Positions 8,910 to 17,388 of a stretch of 64,000 bases of DNA are shown here, in pieces. The notes under the pieces are model-generated. The model was given only the letters and a program-made list of their open reading frames with translations, ran no database searches and was not told where the DNA came from. Position numbers and translations under genes: made by a program. Source of the stretch: Shewanella morhuae (GTDB taxonomy: Bacteria > Pseudomonadota > Gammaproteobacteria > Enterobacterales > Shewanellaceae); contig NZ_FTNN01000004.1 of assembly GCF_900156405.1 (NCBI RefSeq), forward strand, positions 93,029 to 157,028, in the 5' to 3' direction. Numbering within the stretch: position 1 is the stretch's first letter; every line of letters starts with the position of its first letter.

Positions 8910-9437
8910 ATGGCAAGACTGATACTCACCCTAATTTGGGTTCTTTTGCCCTGTCTCTCTCAGGCAAATACTATTTATAAGTGCCGTAAAGAGGATAAAG
9001 TAATCTTTAGCCAAACCGCTTGCCCACAAGAATTTAGCCAGCATAAAATTGAGTATCAACTGGGAGTGACCACAGAAGTTGATTCAGATAAAAAAGAAAT
9101 ATTAATCGATCCATTTCAAGCATTACTAAACCAAAAAACTATTTCAAAAGAAAAGTTATTGCAACTACTTGATGGCGAGATTTATCGTCTTAAACAAGAA
9201 AATAGTTACTTTGAGATTTTGCGCGCCAGCGAATTACAAAAATTAGAACGCAAACGTTATTGGCAAAACCAAGAAAAAAACGATCCTGAATATATAAATG
9301 AAATGAGCGATATCAACACTCACTTTAATGCGTCATTAATAAATAATAATGCTAAAATACAACAGCTAAGCGATCGAAAAACTCAAATCACTCGCGAAAC
9401 TAGCACTGACACATCTAAAGAGCCAGAACTGCATTAA
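8910..9437 (+). CDS. Secreted DUF4124-type protein
   Basis: A 175-residue exported protein of unknown function. Residues 1-19 form a signal peptide ending in LSQA. The start of the mature part, NTIYKCRKEDKVIFSQTACP, is the short cysteine-containing motif of DUF4124 (YKC...VTYS...CP). The rest is charged and probably helical, with Lys/Glu/Gln-rich stretches (LERKRYWQNQEKNDPEY) suggesting coiled coil. It lies about 510 bases upstream of the curlin genes on the same strand, so a link with curli is possible but unproven. An AGGA ribosome site is present but spaced widely. Confidence 0.65.
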   Translation: MARLILTLIWVLLPCLSQANTIYKCRKEDKVIFSQTACPQEFSQHKIEYQLGVTTEVDSDKKEILIDPFQALLNQKTISKEKLLQLLDGEIYRLKQENSYFEILRASELQKLERKRYWQNQEKNDPEYINEMSDINTHFNASLINNNAKIQQLSDRKTQITRETSTDTSKEPELH

Positions 9438-9950
9438 TACCATTTGAGACATTAACGACTCCCCACCATTACATCTACCGTAGTTGAATACTTCTGTTTC
9501 AGCACATACTCCATCAACAATACCTTATCGTTAATCACTCACTCATGCAGAATCAAAAATATCATTTAAAATCATAGATTTAATAATCGCCCAGATAAAA
9601 CCAACCTTGTATTTACAAACTAAATTCAATCACAGTGTTACCGCTCGGTCATGGCATACAATACTTACCTTATACAATCTAAAGACAAAAAATGCTCCAG
9701 CAGAATACGACTTAACTACTAGGCCGACTAGGTTAGTGACGATAAGCAAAAGTAGATAACACAGATAAAAGCTCAATTTAATCAATAAACTAACAAAAAA
9801 AGCTGCATTTGACGCTCAGGTAGTATTTCATTATTCATATCCTTTTGACCAATTGATTGATATTCACATGCCCAGTACTTTATGAACCTGAATTTGGATT
9901 ATTCAGATTTTAGATAATTCAAAGTATTTGATGCATGCAAGGAGTCACTC
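9438..9950. other. Long non-coding region upstream of the curlin genes
   Basis: About 510 bases of AT-rich sequence without convincing ORFs on either strand. It must carry the promoter and control region for the curlin operon, as long regulated leaders do in enterobacterial csg loci. I could not recognise a CsgD site or a clear sigma-70 promoter by eye. The csgB-like ribosome site AAGGAG lies at its right end. Confidence 0.5.
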
Positions 9951-10370
9951 GTGCCAAATCTATCTCTACGTTTTTTGGTATCGCTCATCTTGCTATGTAG
10001 TTGCATGACCTCAGCACAAGAGTTGAACGTCAGCGAGTTACCCGTAACCCTTCAAGCATTACTAGAACGCTCTGGGCGCGATAACCTTATCGAACTGGTT
10101 CAACAAGGCAATGCAAACCAAGGATTACTGTTCCAATCAGGTAGCGATAACAAGGCTGATGTAATGCAGGTGGGCAATGAGAACGATGCGCTAATTACAC
10201 AGATTGGTTCAAATAACGAAGTTCAACTACTGCAAGTCGGCAGTCAAAATACGGCCTCAGTAACACAAATTGGCAATGACAATTTAGTGCAACTGAACCA
10301 ATTAGGCAGCGGTAACTTTTCGATTCAACAGATTGCAGATGGTGCTGCAATCTCAATAACTCAATATTAA
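9951..10370 (+). CDS. CsgB-like minor curlin (nucleator)
   Basis: A 139-residue secreted curlin-repeat protein, probably the nucleator that seeds fibre growth at the outer membrane, by analogy with CsgB. A signal peptide occupies about residues 1-22 (LLCSCMTSA). After a non-repeat segment come about five repeats of the curlin type, with Gln, Gly and Asn at fixed spacing (VMQVGNENDALITQIGSNN). The start is GTG 9951 with an AAGGAG ribosome site. The stop is 14 bases before the CsgA-like gene, the same order (csgB then csgA) as in enteric bacteria. The internal Cys in the signal peptide does not form a clear lipobox. Confidence 0.8.
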   Translation: MPNLSLRFLVSLILLCSCMTSAQELNVSELPVTLQALLERSGRDNLIELVQQGNANQGLLFQSGSDNKADVMQVGNENDALITQIGSNNEVQLLQVGSQNTASVTQIGNDNLVQLNQLGSGNFSIQQIADGAAISITQY

Positions 10371-10384
10371 ACAGGGAGCGTCAC

Positions 10385-11875
10385 ATGAAATCACAAGCTA
10401 AAAAATCTCTTATTGCTTTGGCCATTGCAACAGGTTTAAGCGGCAATGCGTTTGCAGCCAGCTCAGTGAGCGAAATTAGCGTAGTGCAATCTGGCGAACG
10501 TCAGGAAGCCTCAGTCTCACAAACGGGTATCATTAACGCAGCTTCAGTGGTGCAGACAGGTACAGATCAAGTCGCAACTGTGCAACAAAACGGTGTGTGG
10601 CACGAAGCGACTATTAATTCTACAGGCATAGATAACACAGTCAAAATAACGCAACAAGTTGACTGGCATGTGGCAAGTGCAAATGTTGTAGGCGACAACA
10701 ACAATGTAAATGTGTCGCAAAATGGTTTCTTTAATCAGAGCAGCAACGATGTTGCTGGTAACGATAACACGGTAATCGTTAGCCAATTAGGCGAAGTCAA
10801 CGACAGCCAAGTTGAAATCACTGGTGCAGAAAACAGCGTATCAGTTGAGCAAGACGGCGATGCTAACTTGGCAGTATTTCGCGTTCAAGGCAACGATAAC
10901 GACGGTAAAATCACGCAATACGGTGATAACAACCAAGCGGGCTTAATCTCACTCGGCCTAACAGCTAACGTAGGTAACAACAACGACGTTTCTGTTGAAC
11001 AAGTAGGTAATAATAACTTTGGCGCAGCTAAGGGTATTGCAGGCGACAATAATACTGTAGACATAGTCCAAAAAGGTGATAACCATGTTGGTTTCGTTTA
11101 CGCACTAGCTGGCAGCGATAACGATATTTCAATGGACCAAAAAGGTAAAGGCAACACAGCTTACCTTGCGATGACAACAGGTGATGATAACACTGTCGAT
11201 ATTACCCAAAATGGTCGTGACAACACTATTGGTGATACGCTAGTGGCCGATATCCAAGGTGATGATAACGATATTACTATCACACAAAAAGGTAACGTCA
11301 ACGGTGCTGAGTTCCAAGTATGGGGCAATAGCAACGACGTTGACTTGAAACAAAAAGGCGATGCTAACTTCGCAACCTTTGGTGCATACGGTACAGATAA
11401 CGATTTCGATTTATCTTCTAAAGGCGATAACAACGAAATCGTTGCTTTCGCTGAAGGTGAAGACAACAGCATCGAAGTTAGCCAAGAAGGTGATGCTAAC
11501 TTTGCTTATGTCGATGTAGTGGGTAGCGATAACGAAGTAGATGTCGAGCAAGATGGCCTTCAAAACGAAGCGGTCATTTCAATTGCTGGCAACAATAATG
11601 CTGATGTCACTGCACTGCAAAATGGCGATTTAAACCTTATCGATTTAATTATCGAAGGTGATAAAAACACGGCACTAATTACTCAATCAGGTAATGGTAA
11701 CTGGGTAGGCGGTGATGACACGAGTTCATTTACTGTCGCCGGTGATAATAACAGCCTGTTGATTACTCAAGCTGGCAATGACAACTTGGTAGTAGGTTCT
11801 CAAGCGGGTAATAACAATAGCATTAGCGTTAACCAATCAGGCAACATGAACATTGCCAGTGTGGTGCAATACTAA
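10385..11875 (+). CDS. Very large CsgA-like major curlin subunit
   Basis: A 496-residue amyloid fibre subunit, more than three times the size of E. coli CsgA (151 residues, 5 repeats). Residues 1-24 form a signal peptide (LSGNAFA). The rest is a continuous series of about 40 half-repeats of roughly 11 residues, or about 20 curlin units. Canonical strands with the Q-x-G-x-x-N pattern (VSVEQDGDANL, VDITQNGRDNT) alternate with degenerate ones that keep only G and N (AVFRVQGNDND). A few loops are longer, near residues 190-200, 280 and 440. The protein is very acidic and rich in Asp and Asn, so calcium or surface charge effects are possible. It is translated with the csgB-like gene and followed by two hairpins. 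Confidence 0.85.
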   Translation: MKSQAKKSLIALAIATGLSGNAFAASSVSEISVVQSGERQEASVSQTGIINAASVVQTGTDQVATVQQNGVWHEATINSTGIDNTVKITQQVDWHVASANVVGDNNNVNVSQNGFFNQSSNDVAGNDNTVIVSQLGEVNDSQVEITGAENSVSVEQDGDANLAVFRVQGNDNDGKITQYGDNNQAGLISLGLTANVGNNNDVSVEQVGNNNFGAAKGIAGDNNTVDIVQKGDNHVGFVYALAGSDNDISMDQKGKGNTAYLAMTTGDDNTVDITQNGRDNTIGDTLVADIQGDDNDITITQKGNVNGAEFQVWGNSNDVDLKQKGDANFATFGAYGTDNDFDLSSKGDNNEIVAFAEGEDNSIEVSQEGDANFAYVDVVGSDNEVDVEQDGLQNEAVISIAGNNNADVTALQNGDLNLIDLIIEGDKNTALITQSGNGNWVGGDDTSSFTVAGDNNSLLITQAGNDNLVVGSQAGNNNSISVNQSGNMNIASVVQY

Positions 11876-11889
11876 TCAGCTGCGATAAT

Positions 11890-11920
11890 GGTTAACGGCC
11901 GAATCATGTGGCTGTTAACC
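11890..11920 (+). terminator. First hairpin after the curlin operon
   Basis: An 11-bp stem GGTTAACGGCC/GGCTGTTAACC with one G-T wobble and a 9-base loop, 14 bases after the csgA-like stop. There is no T run. It may stabilise the mRNA 3' end upstream of the main terminator. Confidence 0.55.
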
Positions 11921-11932
11921 AAAGTGCAGATC

Positions 11933-11970
11933 AAAAAGCGGAAATGTTGATATCAACATTTCCGCTTTTT
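11933..11970. terminator. Bidirectional terminator, perfect 38-base palindrome
   Basis: AAAAAGCGGAAATGTTGAT is followed directly by its exact reverse complement, giving a 19-bp stem with only the inner TGATATCA free to form the loop. It has A5 on one side and T5 on the other, so it can end transcripts from both the curlin operon (plus) and the convergent csgD-like gene (minus). Confidence 0.85.
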
Positions 11971-12080
11971 ACTGTATCCATTTTACGATTCAAACCGTAA
12001 CCGCAATAAATATCTCAACCCAAGCCTATAAACTAACCATAAAATCAGCAATAAAATAAGTGCTAAAGAACAGATAAATA

Positions 12081-12746
12081 TTAACTGCACAACTCGAAGT
12101 GAGTTTGATAAGTTTGCGCCCAACGCAATAACTCAACACGATTTCGGGATTGCGTTTTACGGAAAATAGAAGAAATATGTGCTTTCACAGTATGTTCGCT
12201 AATGCATAATCTGTGAGCGATTTCTTTATTCCTCGCACCACTAGAAACAAATTGAATAATGGTGCGCTCTCGAGAGGTCAGCATCTGTAACATAGCCACA
12301 GTATCAGCTGGTATTTCATTGTTACCATCTAATTTTTGCACGACACGCCGAAACATCTTACTCAACAACGTTCTATCGTACCAAAGCTCTTCAGCTACCA
12401 TTTTACGTAACCCAGTCAACATTAAATCCATACGTTGATCGGCGAATAAAATACCTCGAATGCCCAGTAACATAGCCGACTCTTGATCCAGAGAATCGCG
12501 TTCAACTTGATACAAGGCTACAGGGGCGTGCGAGACTAAACGCGAAGCCAGTAAAGGGATTCCTTTATTATCTAATGCAGCACCTTTTTGGGTGATCAGA
12601 TAAAAACTACGACTACTTTTATCTAAATCTAACTCTGCGGTATTCTTCACTATGCGGGTTTTTAGTCCGATGGATTCGGCGAGTAAAGCTAAATGACATG
12701 GCGCAGCCATTTGATGTAAAAAAACCAATTCATTAATTGTGCTCAC
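12081..12746 (-). CDS. csgD: CsgD-like LuxR-family regulator
   Basis: A 221-residue transcription regulator with an N-terminal receiver-like domain that lacks a clear phosphoacceptor pattern. The C-terminal LuxR-type helix-turn-helix covers residues about 150-215 (LTSRERTIIQFVSSGARNKE, then SEHTVKAHISSIFRKTQSRN). Domain plan, length (E. coli CsgD 216) and position beside curlin genes indicate CsgD, the activator of curli and matrix genes. The start is GTG 12746 preceded by an excellent GGGAGGAGAG ribosome site. Unlike in E. coli, where csgD is divergent from csgBA, here it is convergent with it. Confidence 0.8.
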   Translation of the reverse strand: MSTINELVFLHQMAAPCHLALLAESIGLKTRIVKNTAELDLDKSSRSFYLITQKGAALDNKGIPLLASRLVSHAPVALYQVERDSLDQESAMLLGIRGILFADQRMDLMLTGLRKMVAEELWYDRTLLSKMFRRVVQKLDGNNEIPADTVAMLQMLTSRERTIIQFVSSGARNKEIAHRLCISEHTVKAHISSIFRKTQSRNRVELLRWAQTYQTHFELCS

Positions 12747-13146
12747 TGACTCTCCTCCCTGAAAAGTATGGTGTCTTAATGCGCAAACGAGGATGCTTTG
12801 ACCAACCTATGTTGTTTTAATTTTAAACATCCTATTAACCTTGTCGATTCTGACGAGTTAAGGAGGTAAAAACATCACCCAAATGTACTATTCCCTACTT
12901 CGCTCTAATAAAAAGGACTATCTCACCCTATAAAAAGGAATAATAGTGCAAAAAACTACTACATTGAGCTCGCCCGTTGTTCCTAGTACATTTTGACTAT
13001 GCAGACAATGCCCGTTACTAACAACACAAAATAAACATTAAACTAACGTTCGAGTGTGACAACTAAATGTCATCACTCGATTGTTTGATAATTGTGAGGA
13101 GAAATAACGTGCCATCCAAATGTAATGCAGTAACCGCTGCGCCCGA
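12747..13146. other. Non-coding region upstream of csgD-like gene
   Basis: About 400 bases between the csgD-like start and the end of the next gene. It contains a hairpin at about 13051-13079 (CGAGTG...CACTCG with TGACA/TGTCA inside). This is followed by a GAGGAG ribosome site and a 13-codon ORF starting with GTG at 13109 and ending at 13150. The region must also hold the csgD promoter. Nothing else is recognised. Confidence 0.5.
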
Positions 13147-13758
13147 TTAAGATGTTAACTTGAGTTCAGCGATTTGTTTATCTTGAACACGAGACAATAA
13201 AAGTAGAGCAACGATAGCGCCAATCAACGCCATCAACATATCAGATTGTGTGTCCCACACATAACCTTGAGTCCCTAAAAAGGCCTCTGCACCTTCACCT
13301 GTAGCAACAGCAACCCACCATTCAATCAACTCATAAAATGCTGAAAAAGCTAAAACAAAGCAGGTCACAATAAACGCACACCAAGCACCGGGTTTGACCG
13401 CTTGATTACGCAGCATAATTTCTCGCGCTAACATGGCAGGAATAAAGCCTTGGGCAAAGTGACCTAATTTATCGTAATTATTACGCTCTGATCCCATCCA
13501 ATTGGCAATGGTGTCGAATAATGGCACTTCTGCATAGGTGTAATGCGCGCCAACAAATAATACACAGCAATGTACTAATACTAAAAAGTACACTAAGGAG
13601 GTTAATGGAAAGCGTTTATGGGTGAAAAATAGCAGCGGTATTGCCACTAATGCAGGAGCGGCTTCAAGCCACCAGGTAAACATATCTGCGGGGTTGATCA
13701 CTGACCAGACCAATACACTGAGATAAATACCACACCACACGATTTTGTTATTCAACAT
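13147..13758 (-). CDS. DUF2238 (YjdF-like) inner membrane protein
   Basis: A 203-residue membrane protein with about five to six hydrophobic segments. The features NYDKLGHFAQGFIPAMLARE, YELIEWWVAVATGEGAEAFL and YVWDTQSDMLMALIGA are those of the DUF2238/YjdF family, whose function is unknown. Conserved His, Glu and Asp residues in or near membrane segments are typical of the family. The gene is transcribed away from serA and shares a roughly 150-bp divergent region with it. Nothing ties it to curli. Confidence 0.8.
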   Translation of the reverse strand: MLNNKIVWCGIYLSVLVWSVINPADMFTWWLEAAPALVAIPLLFFTHKRFPLTSLVYFLVLVHCCVLFVGAHYTYAEVPLFDTIANWMGSERNNYDKLGHFAQGFIPAMLAREIMLRNQAVKPGAWCAFIVTCFVLAFSAFYELIEWWVAVATGEGAEAFLGTQGYVWDTQSDMLMALIGAIVALLLLSRVQDKQIAELKLTS

Positions 13759-13909
13759 AGTTCCCTCTTATGCGATATTGTTCTAAATTTAGAATATTAA
13801 CTTTAGCCATCTAGCCCTCCACAATGAGCAAAAAAAGTGCTACTTTGGTCGGTGAAGGTTGTCAGCATATCATAAGAAACATTTCTATTAATCAGAGGGT
13901 ACCCATATC

Positions 13910-15139
13910 ATGGCGAAACATTCGCTGGACAAGGATAAGATCAAAATCCTGCTGTTGGAAGGCGTCCACCAATCGGCGGTTGATGTACTGGAACGTGCAG
14001 GCTATACAAATATCGAATACCACAAAGCCTCATTGAGCGACGAAGCATTACTGGAGTCGATTAAAGATGCGCATTTTGTTGGACTTCGTTCGCGTACCCA
14101 ATTAACGGCAGAAGTACTAAAACGCGCCGAGAAACTGATTGCGATAGGCTGTTTCTGTATTGGTACCAACCAAGTTGACCTTGCTACTGCCGAATCCTTG
14201 GGTATCCCCGTATTTAACGCACCATTCTCCAATACACGCAGTGTTGCTGAGCTCGTTATTGGTGAAATCATTATGCTGATGCGCGGCATTCCAGAACGCA
14301 ATGCCATTGCCCATCGTGGCGGCTGGATGAAAACGGCTGCAGGCAGTTACGAAGTCCGCGGTAAAACCTTGGGCGTCATCGGTTACGGTCATATTGGTAC
14401 TCAACTGGGTATTTTGGCTGAGACTTTAGGCATGCGCGTCGTATTCTTCGATATCGAAGATAAATTACCATTAGGTAACGCACTGCAAATCCATTCGATG
14501 GAGCAGCTATTAGCACAAGCTGACGTGGTGAGTTTACACGTTCCAGAAACCCCACAAACTAAAAATATGATAGGCGCTGCTGAATTTGCCGCTATGCGTA
14601 AAGGCAGTATTTTCATTAATGCTTCACGCGGTACTGTGGTGGATATTGATGCATTAGCTATCGCCTTAAAAGAACGTCACCTTGCAGGTGCTGCAATTGA
14701 TGTGTTCCCGATTGAACCACAATCAAATGATGATGAATTTATCACCCCACTGCGTGGTTTAGATAACGTGTTACTGACGCCTCATATCGGTGGAAGTACC
14801 GCCGAAGCACAGGAAAACATTGGTATTGAAGTGGCTGGTAAGTTAGCTAAATACTCAGATAACGGCTCAACTGTCTCTGCCGTTAACTTTCCAGAAGTCT
14901 CACTGCCAATGCATAAAGGCACTTCACGTTTACTGCATATTCACCAAAACCGCCCGGGTGTGCTGATTAAAATCAACCAAGCGTTTTCAGAAAAAGGCAT
15001 CAACATTGCCGCGCAATATCTGCAAACAACCGCAGAGATTGGTTATGTGGTGATGGAGGTCGATACTAATCAAGCAGAAGAAGCGCTGGTTGAACTAAAA
15101 GCGATTGAAGGCACATTGCGCACCCGCGTATTGTTTTAA
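13910..15139 (+). CDS. serA: D-3-phosphoglycerate dehydrogenase
   Basis: A 409-residue SerA that oxidises 3-phosphoglycerate to 3-phosphohydroxypyruvate with NAD, the first step of serine synthesis. The Rossmann motif GVIGYGHIGTQLGILAE lies near residue 155. Catalytic-type residues appear in FINASRGTVVDIDAL and LLTPHIGGSTAEAQENIG. The C-terminal ACT domain (residues about 335-409, GVLIKINQAFSEKGINIAAQ) is the site where serine inhibits the E. coli enzyme. Length equals the E. coli type (410). An AGAGGGT ribosome site precedes ATG 13910. Confidence 0.96.
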   Translation: MAKHSLDKDKIKILLLEGVHQSAVDVLERAGYTNIEYHKASLSDEALLESIKDAHFVGLRSRTQLTAEVLKRAEKLIAIGCFCIGTNQVDLATAESLGIPVFNAPFSNTRSVAELVIGEIIMLMRGIPERNAIAHRGGWMKTAAGSYEVRGKTLGVIGYGHIGTQLGILAETLGMRVVFFDIEDKLPLGNALQIHSMEQLLAQADVVSLHVPETPQTKNMIGAAEFAAMRKGSIFINASRGTVVDIDALAIALKERHLAGAAIDVFPIEPQSNDDEFITPLRGLDNVLLTPHIGGSTAEAQENIGIEVAGKLAKYSDNGSTVSAVNFPEVSLPMHKGTSRLLHIHQNRPGVLIKINQAFSEKGINIAAQYLQTTAEIGYVVMEVDTNQAEEALVELKAIEGTLRTRVLF

Positions 15140-15193
15140 GCTTTAAGGTCGGCGATTAAGCGGAACGACGCTTTACAACGACGGCATCTATAT

Positions 15194-15230
15194 TAAGGCG
15201 CGCATATCATTCACAGATATGTGCGCCTTA
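15194..15230 (+). other. Hairpin between serA and ygfZ
   Basis: A 15-bp stem TAAGGCGCGCATATC/GATATGTGCGCCTTA with one wobble pair and a 7-base loop, 55 bases after serA. There is no T run, so it is a weak or factor-assisted terminator, or an mRNA 3'-end structure. Confidence 0.55.
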
Positions 15231-15298
15231 TGCTGTTGAGCCTGCAGGAATTCCGTTACAATCTAGCCTCTCATCGTCTTCATTTTCAGGATCTCGCT

Positions 15299-16261
15299 AT
15301 GACTATTTCAGTTTCTACGCCCCATTGGGATCTGGATGCTTCTTTGCCTCCACTTATGCTAGCTAACTTATCTCACCTTGGCCTTATCAAAGTGGTTGGC
15401 GAGCAAGGCCGCAGTTTCATACATGGTCAGGTGACCACCGACATCACCTCATTAACTGCCGACCAATGGCGCTGGGGCGCACATTGCGATCCCAAAGGTA
15501 AGATGCTGGCCAGCTTCAGAACTTTTGCCATTAAAGATGCACTGTTTATGTTAATGCCAAGAGACACCATCGCGGTAGATTTACCACAACTGCAAAAATA
15601 TGCCGTATTTAGCAAGGCAACCCTAAGTGATGCCAGTGGTGAGTGGACACTACTGGGTGTTGCTGGAGAACAAGCAAGCCAATTTATCACTGAGCATTTT
15701 GGTGAAATAAATCAAGAGCTCACAATCATTGAGCATGGCGCAATTTTAAAAGACGCTGAGCGTTTTATATTAATGCTCAGCCCTGATGCTGCATCAACCT
15801 TAGTGACTCAATCAAAACTCAGTGTATTTGATGCCCATGCATGGCAAGCGTTAGAAATTGCAGCTGGTTATCCAAACCTTGCCGCCAGCCATGCTGGTCA
15901 GTACGTGCCGCAAATGTGTAATCTGCAAGCGATCAACGGTATTAGCTTCAACAAGGGCTGCTATATGGGGCAAGAGACTATCGCACGGATGAAATATCGT
16001 GGTGGTAATAAGCGCGCCCTATATATTTTGCGTGGTCACACAGAACTGCGAATTAGCTTAGAATCAGGTTTAGAAATTGCCCTAGAAGACGGCTTTCGTC
16101 GAGGCGGTCAGATTATTGAGTTTGTACAACGCGGTAACCAAGTGTTATTAACCGCTGTGCTGGCCAATGATACCGAAAATGACACTAAACTGCGTTTTGC
16201 TGGCGATGAACACTCAAGCCTAACGATTCAAGCCCTACCCTACTCATTAGAAGAAGCATAA
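15299..16261 (+). CDS. ygfZ: tRNA-modifying folate-binding protein YgfZ
   Basis: A 320-residue member of the YgfZ/GcvT-like family. In E. coli it binds tetrahydrofolate and supports some iron-sulfur enzymes, including the tRNA methylthiotransferase MiaB. The family signature with its key cysteine, NKGCYMGQETIARMKYRG, is present near residue 220. The N-terminal GcvT-like part includes GRSFIHGQVTTDI and WGAHCDPKGKMLASFR. The start at ATG 15299 follows a CAGGAT ribosome site and gives the usual length (E. coli 326); an upstream GTG at 15221 would begin inside the hairpin. A terminator follows. Confidence 0.93.
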   Translation: MTISVSTPHWDLDASLPPLMLANLSHLGLIKVVGEQGRSFIHGQVTTDITSLTADQWRWGAHCDPKGKMLASFRTFAIKDALFMLMPRDTIAVDLPQLQKYAVFSKATLSDASGEWTLLGVAGEQASQFITEHFGEINQELTIIEHGAILKDAERFILMLSPDAASTLVTQSKLSVFDAHAWQALEIAAGYPNLAASHAGQYVPQMCNLQAINGISFNKGCYMGQETIARMKYRGGNKRALYILRGHTELRISLESGLEIALEDGFRRGGQIIEFVQRGNQVLLTAVLANDTENDTKLRFAGDEHSSLTIQALPYSLEEA

Positions 16262-16278
16262 GGCTTTGATTTAATGAA

Positions 16279-16309
16279 AAACTAAAGGCGCCATTGGCGC
16301 CTTTAGTTT
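16279..16309. terminator. Bidirectional terminator, ygfZ / HD-GYP gene
   Basis: A perfect 14-bp stem AAACTAAAGGCGCC/GGCGCCTTTAGTTT with a 3-base loop between two convergent genes. A-rich and T-rich flanks suit termination in both directions. Confidence 0.9.
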
Positions 16310-16322
16310 CTTCAATTGCCAC

Positions 16323-17339
16323 TCAATACTCTAAATGCGTGTCTCGAATTTCGATGACTTGTGGCAAGATTTGTTTGAACTCTGCTACTAACTTAGGATC
16401 GAAGTGTTTTCCCGCTTCGCTTTCAAATAATTCCATGGTCGCTTCAATAGTCCAAGCCGGTTTGTAAGGCCGTTGTGATGTCAGCGCATCAAACACATCC
16501 GCAACTGCGACAATACGCCCTTCAAGAGGAATATCCTCACCGGCCAAGCCACAGGGATACCCTGAACCATCCCATTTTTCATGGTGAGTTAAAGCAATGC
16601 GGCGAGCCATTTTTAATAAAGGATCATCATGCTCACCAATGATTTCAGCACCAATCACAGCGTGTTGCTGCATGATCGCCCATTCTTCAGCATTGAGTTT
16701 GCCCGGCTTTTTCAATACGGCGTCAGGTGTGCCTATTTTACCAATATCGTGCATCGGGGCGGCGTTAAAGATCAAGTCACAGAAAGTATCCGGTAAGCCT
16801 AATTTAATAGCCAATAGACGGGCATAGTGGCTCATACGCACCACATGCAATCCTGTTTCGTTGTCTTTATATTCAGCTGCACGCCCAAGCCGGCGAATAA
16901 TCTCAAAACGAGTGGCTTCTAACTCTTGGGTACGAATTTTAACCTGTTGTTCAAGGAGGCGTTTTTGATCATACAAAGCAAGGTGTGTCTTAACGCGCGC
17001 TTTAACGACAGCTGCACTCACCGGTTTGGTGATGTAATCCACGGCACCTAGTGCAAAACCTTGAGTTTCATCAGCCACCTCAGATAAGGCGGTCACAAAT
17101 ATCACCGGAATATGGCTAGTCAGCGGATCTTGCTTAAGTAGCTTGCAGACCTCATAACCATTCATCCCCGGCATCATGACATCGAGCAGAATCAAATCAG
17201 GCCGAGATTTTGCTACCAGCGCTAACGCTCTTGGTCCGTCAATCGCCACTTTGATTTTGTAATCATCACTTAATATGCCGACTAAAATATCGATATTTTC
17301 CGGTGTGTCATCGACGATTAATACTGTTGCCTTATCCAT
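16323..17339 (-). CDS. Response regulator with HD-GYP domain
   Basis: A 338-residue two-domain protein. A receiver domain (residues 5-120) has phosphoacceptor Asp53 in LLDVMMPGMNGYE and the conserved Lys in YITKP. A linker coiled coil leads to an HD-GYP domain (about 150-335) with MHDIGKI (His197-Asp198) and HHEKWDGSGYP (GYP 260-262). Such proteins hydrolyse cyclic di-GMP to pGpG or GMP when switched by phosphorylation. The start at ATG 17339 has a GGAG ribosome site. It lies 50 bases downstream of the hybrid kinase gene on the same strand, so the kinase is its likely partner. Confidence 0.92.
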   Translation of the reverse strand: MDKATVLIVDDTPENIDILVGILSDDYKIKVAIDGPRALALVAKSRPDLILLDVMMPGMNGYEVCKLLKQDPLTSHIPVIFVTALSEVADETQGFALGAVDYITKPVSAAVVKARVKTHLALYDQKRLLEQQVKIRTQELEATRFEIIRRLGRAAEYKDNETGLHVVRMSHYARLLAIKLGLPDTFCDLIFNAAPMHDIGKIGTPDAVLKKPGKLNAEEWAIMQQHAVIGAEIIGEHDDPLLKMARRIALTHHEKWDGSGYPCGLAGEDIPLEGRIVAVADVFDALTSQRPYKPAWTIEATMELFESEAGKHFDPKLVAEFKQILPQVIEIRDTHLEY

Positions 17340-17388
17340 TAACAACTCCAATCTATCTTATTTATTGATCATTCACGGTGTGGCTCTT

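Noticed and set aside
9438..9950. A CsgD binding site or sigma-70 promoter before the curlin genes
   Set aside because: TTGACC near 9845 has no matching -10 at the right distance, and no sequence close enough to the enteric CsgD motif was seen.
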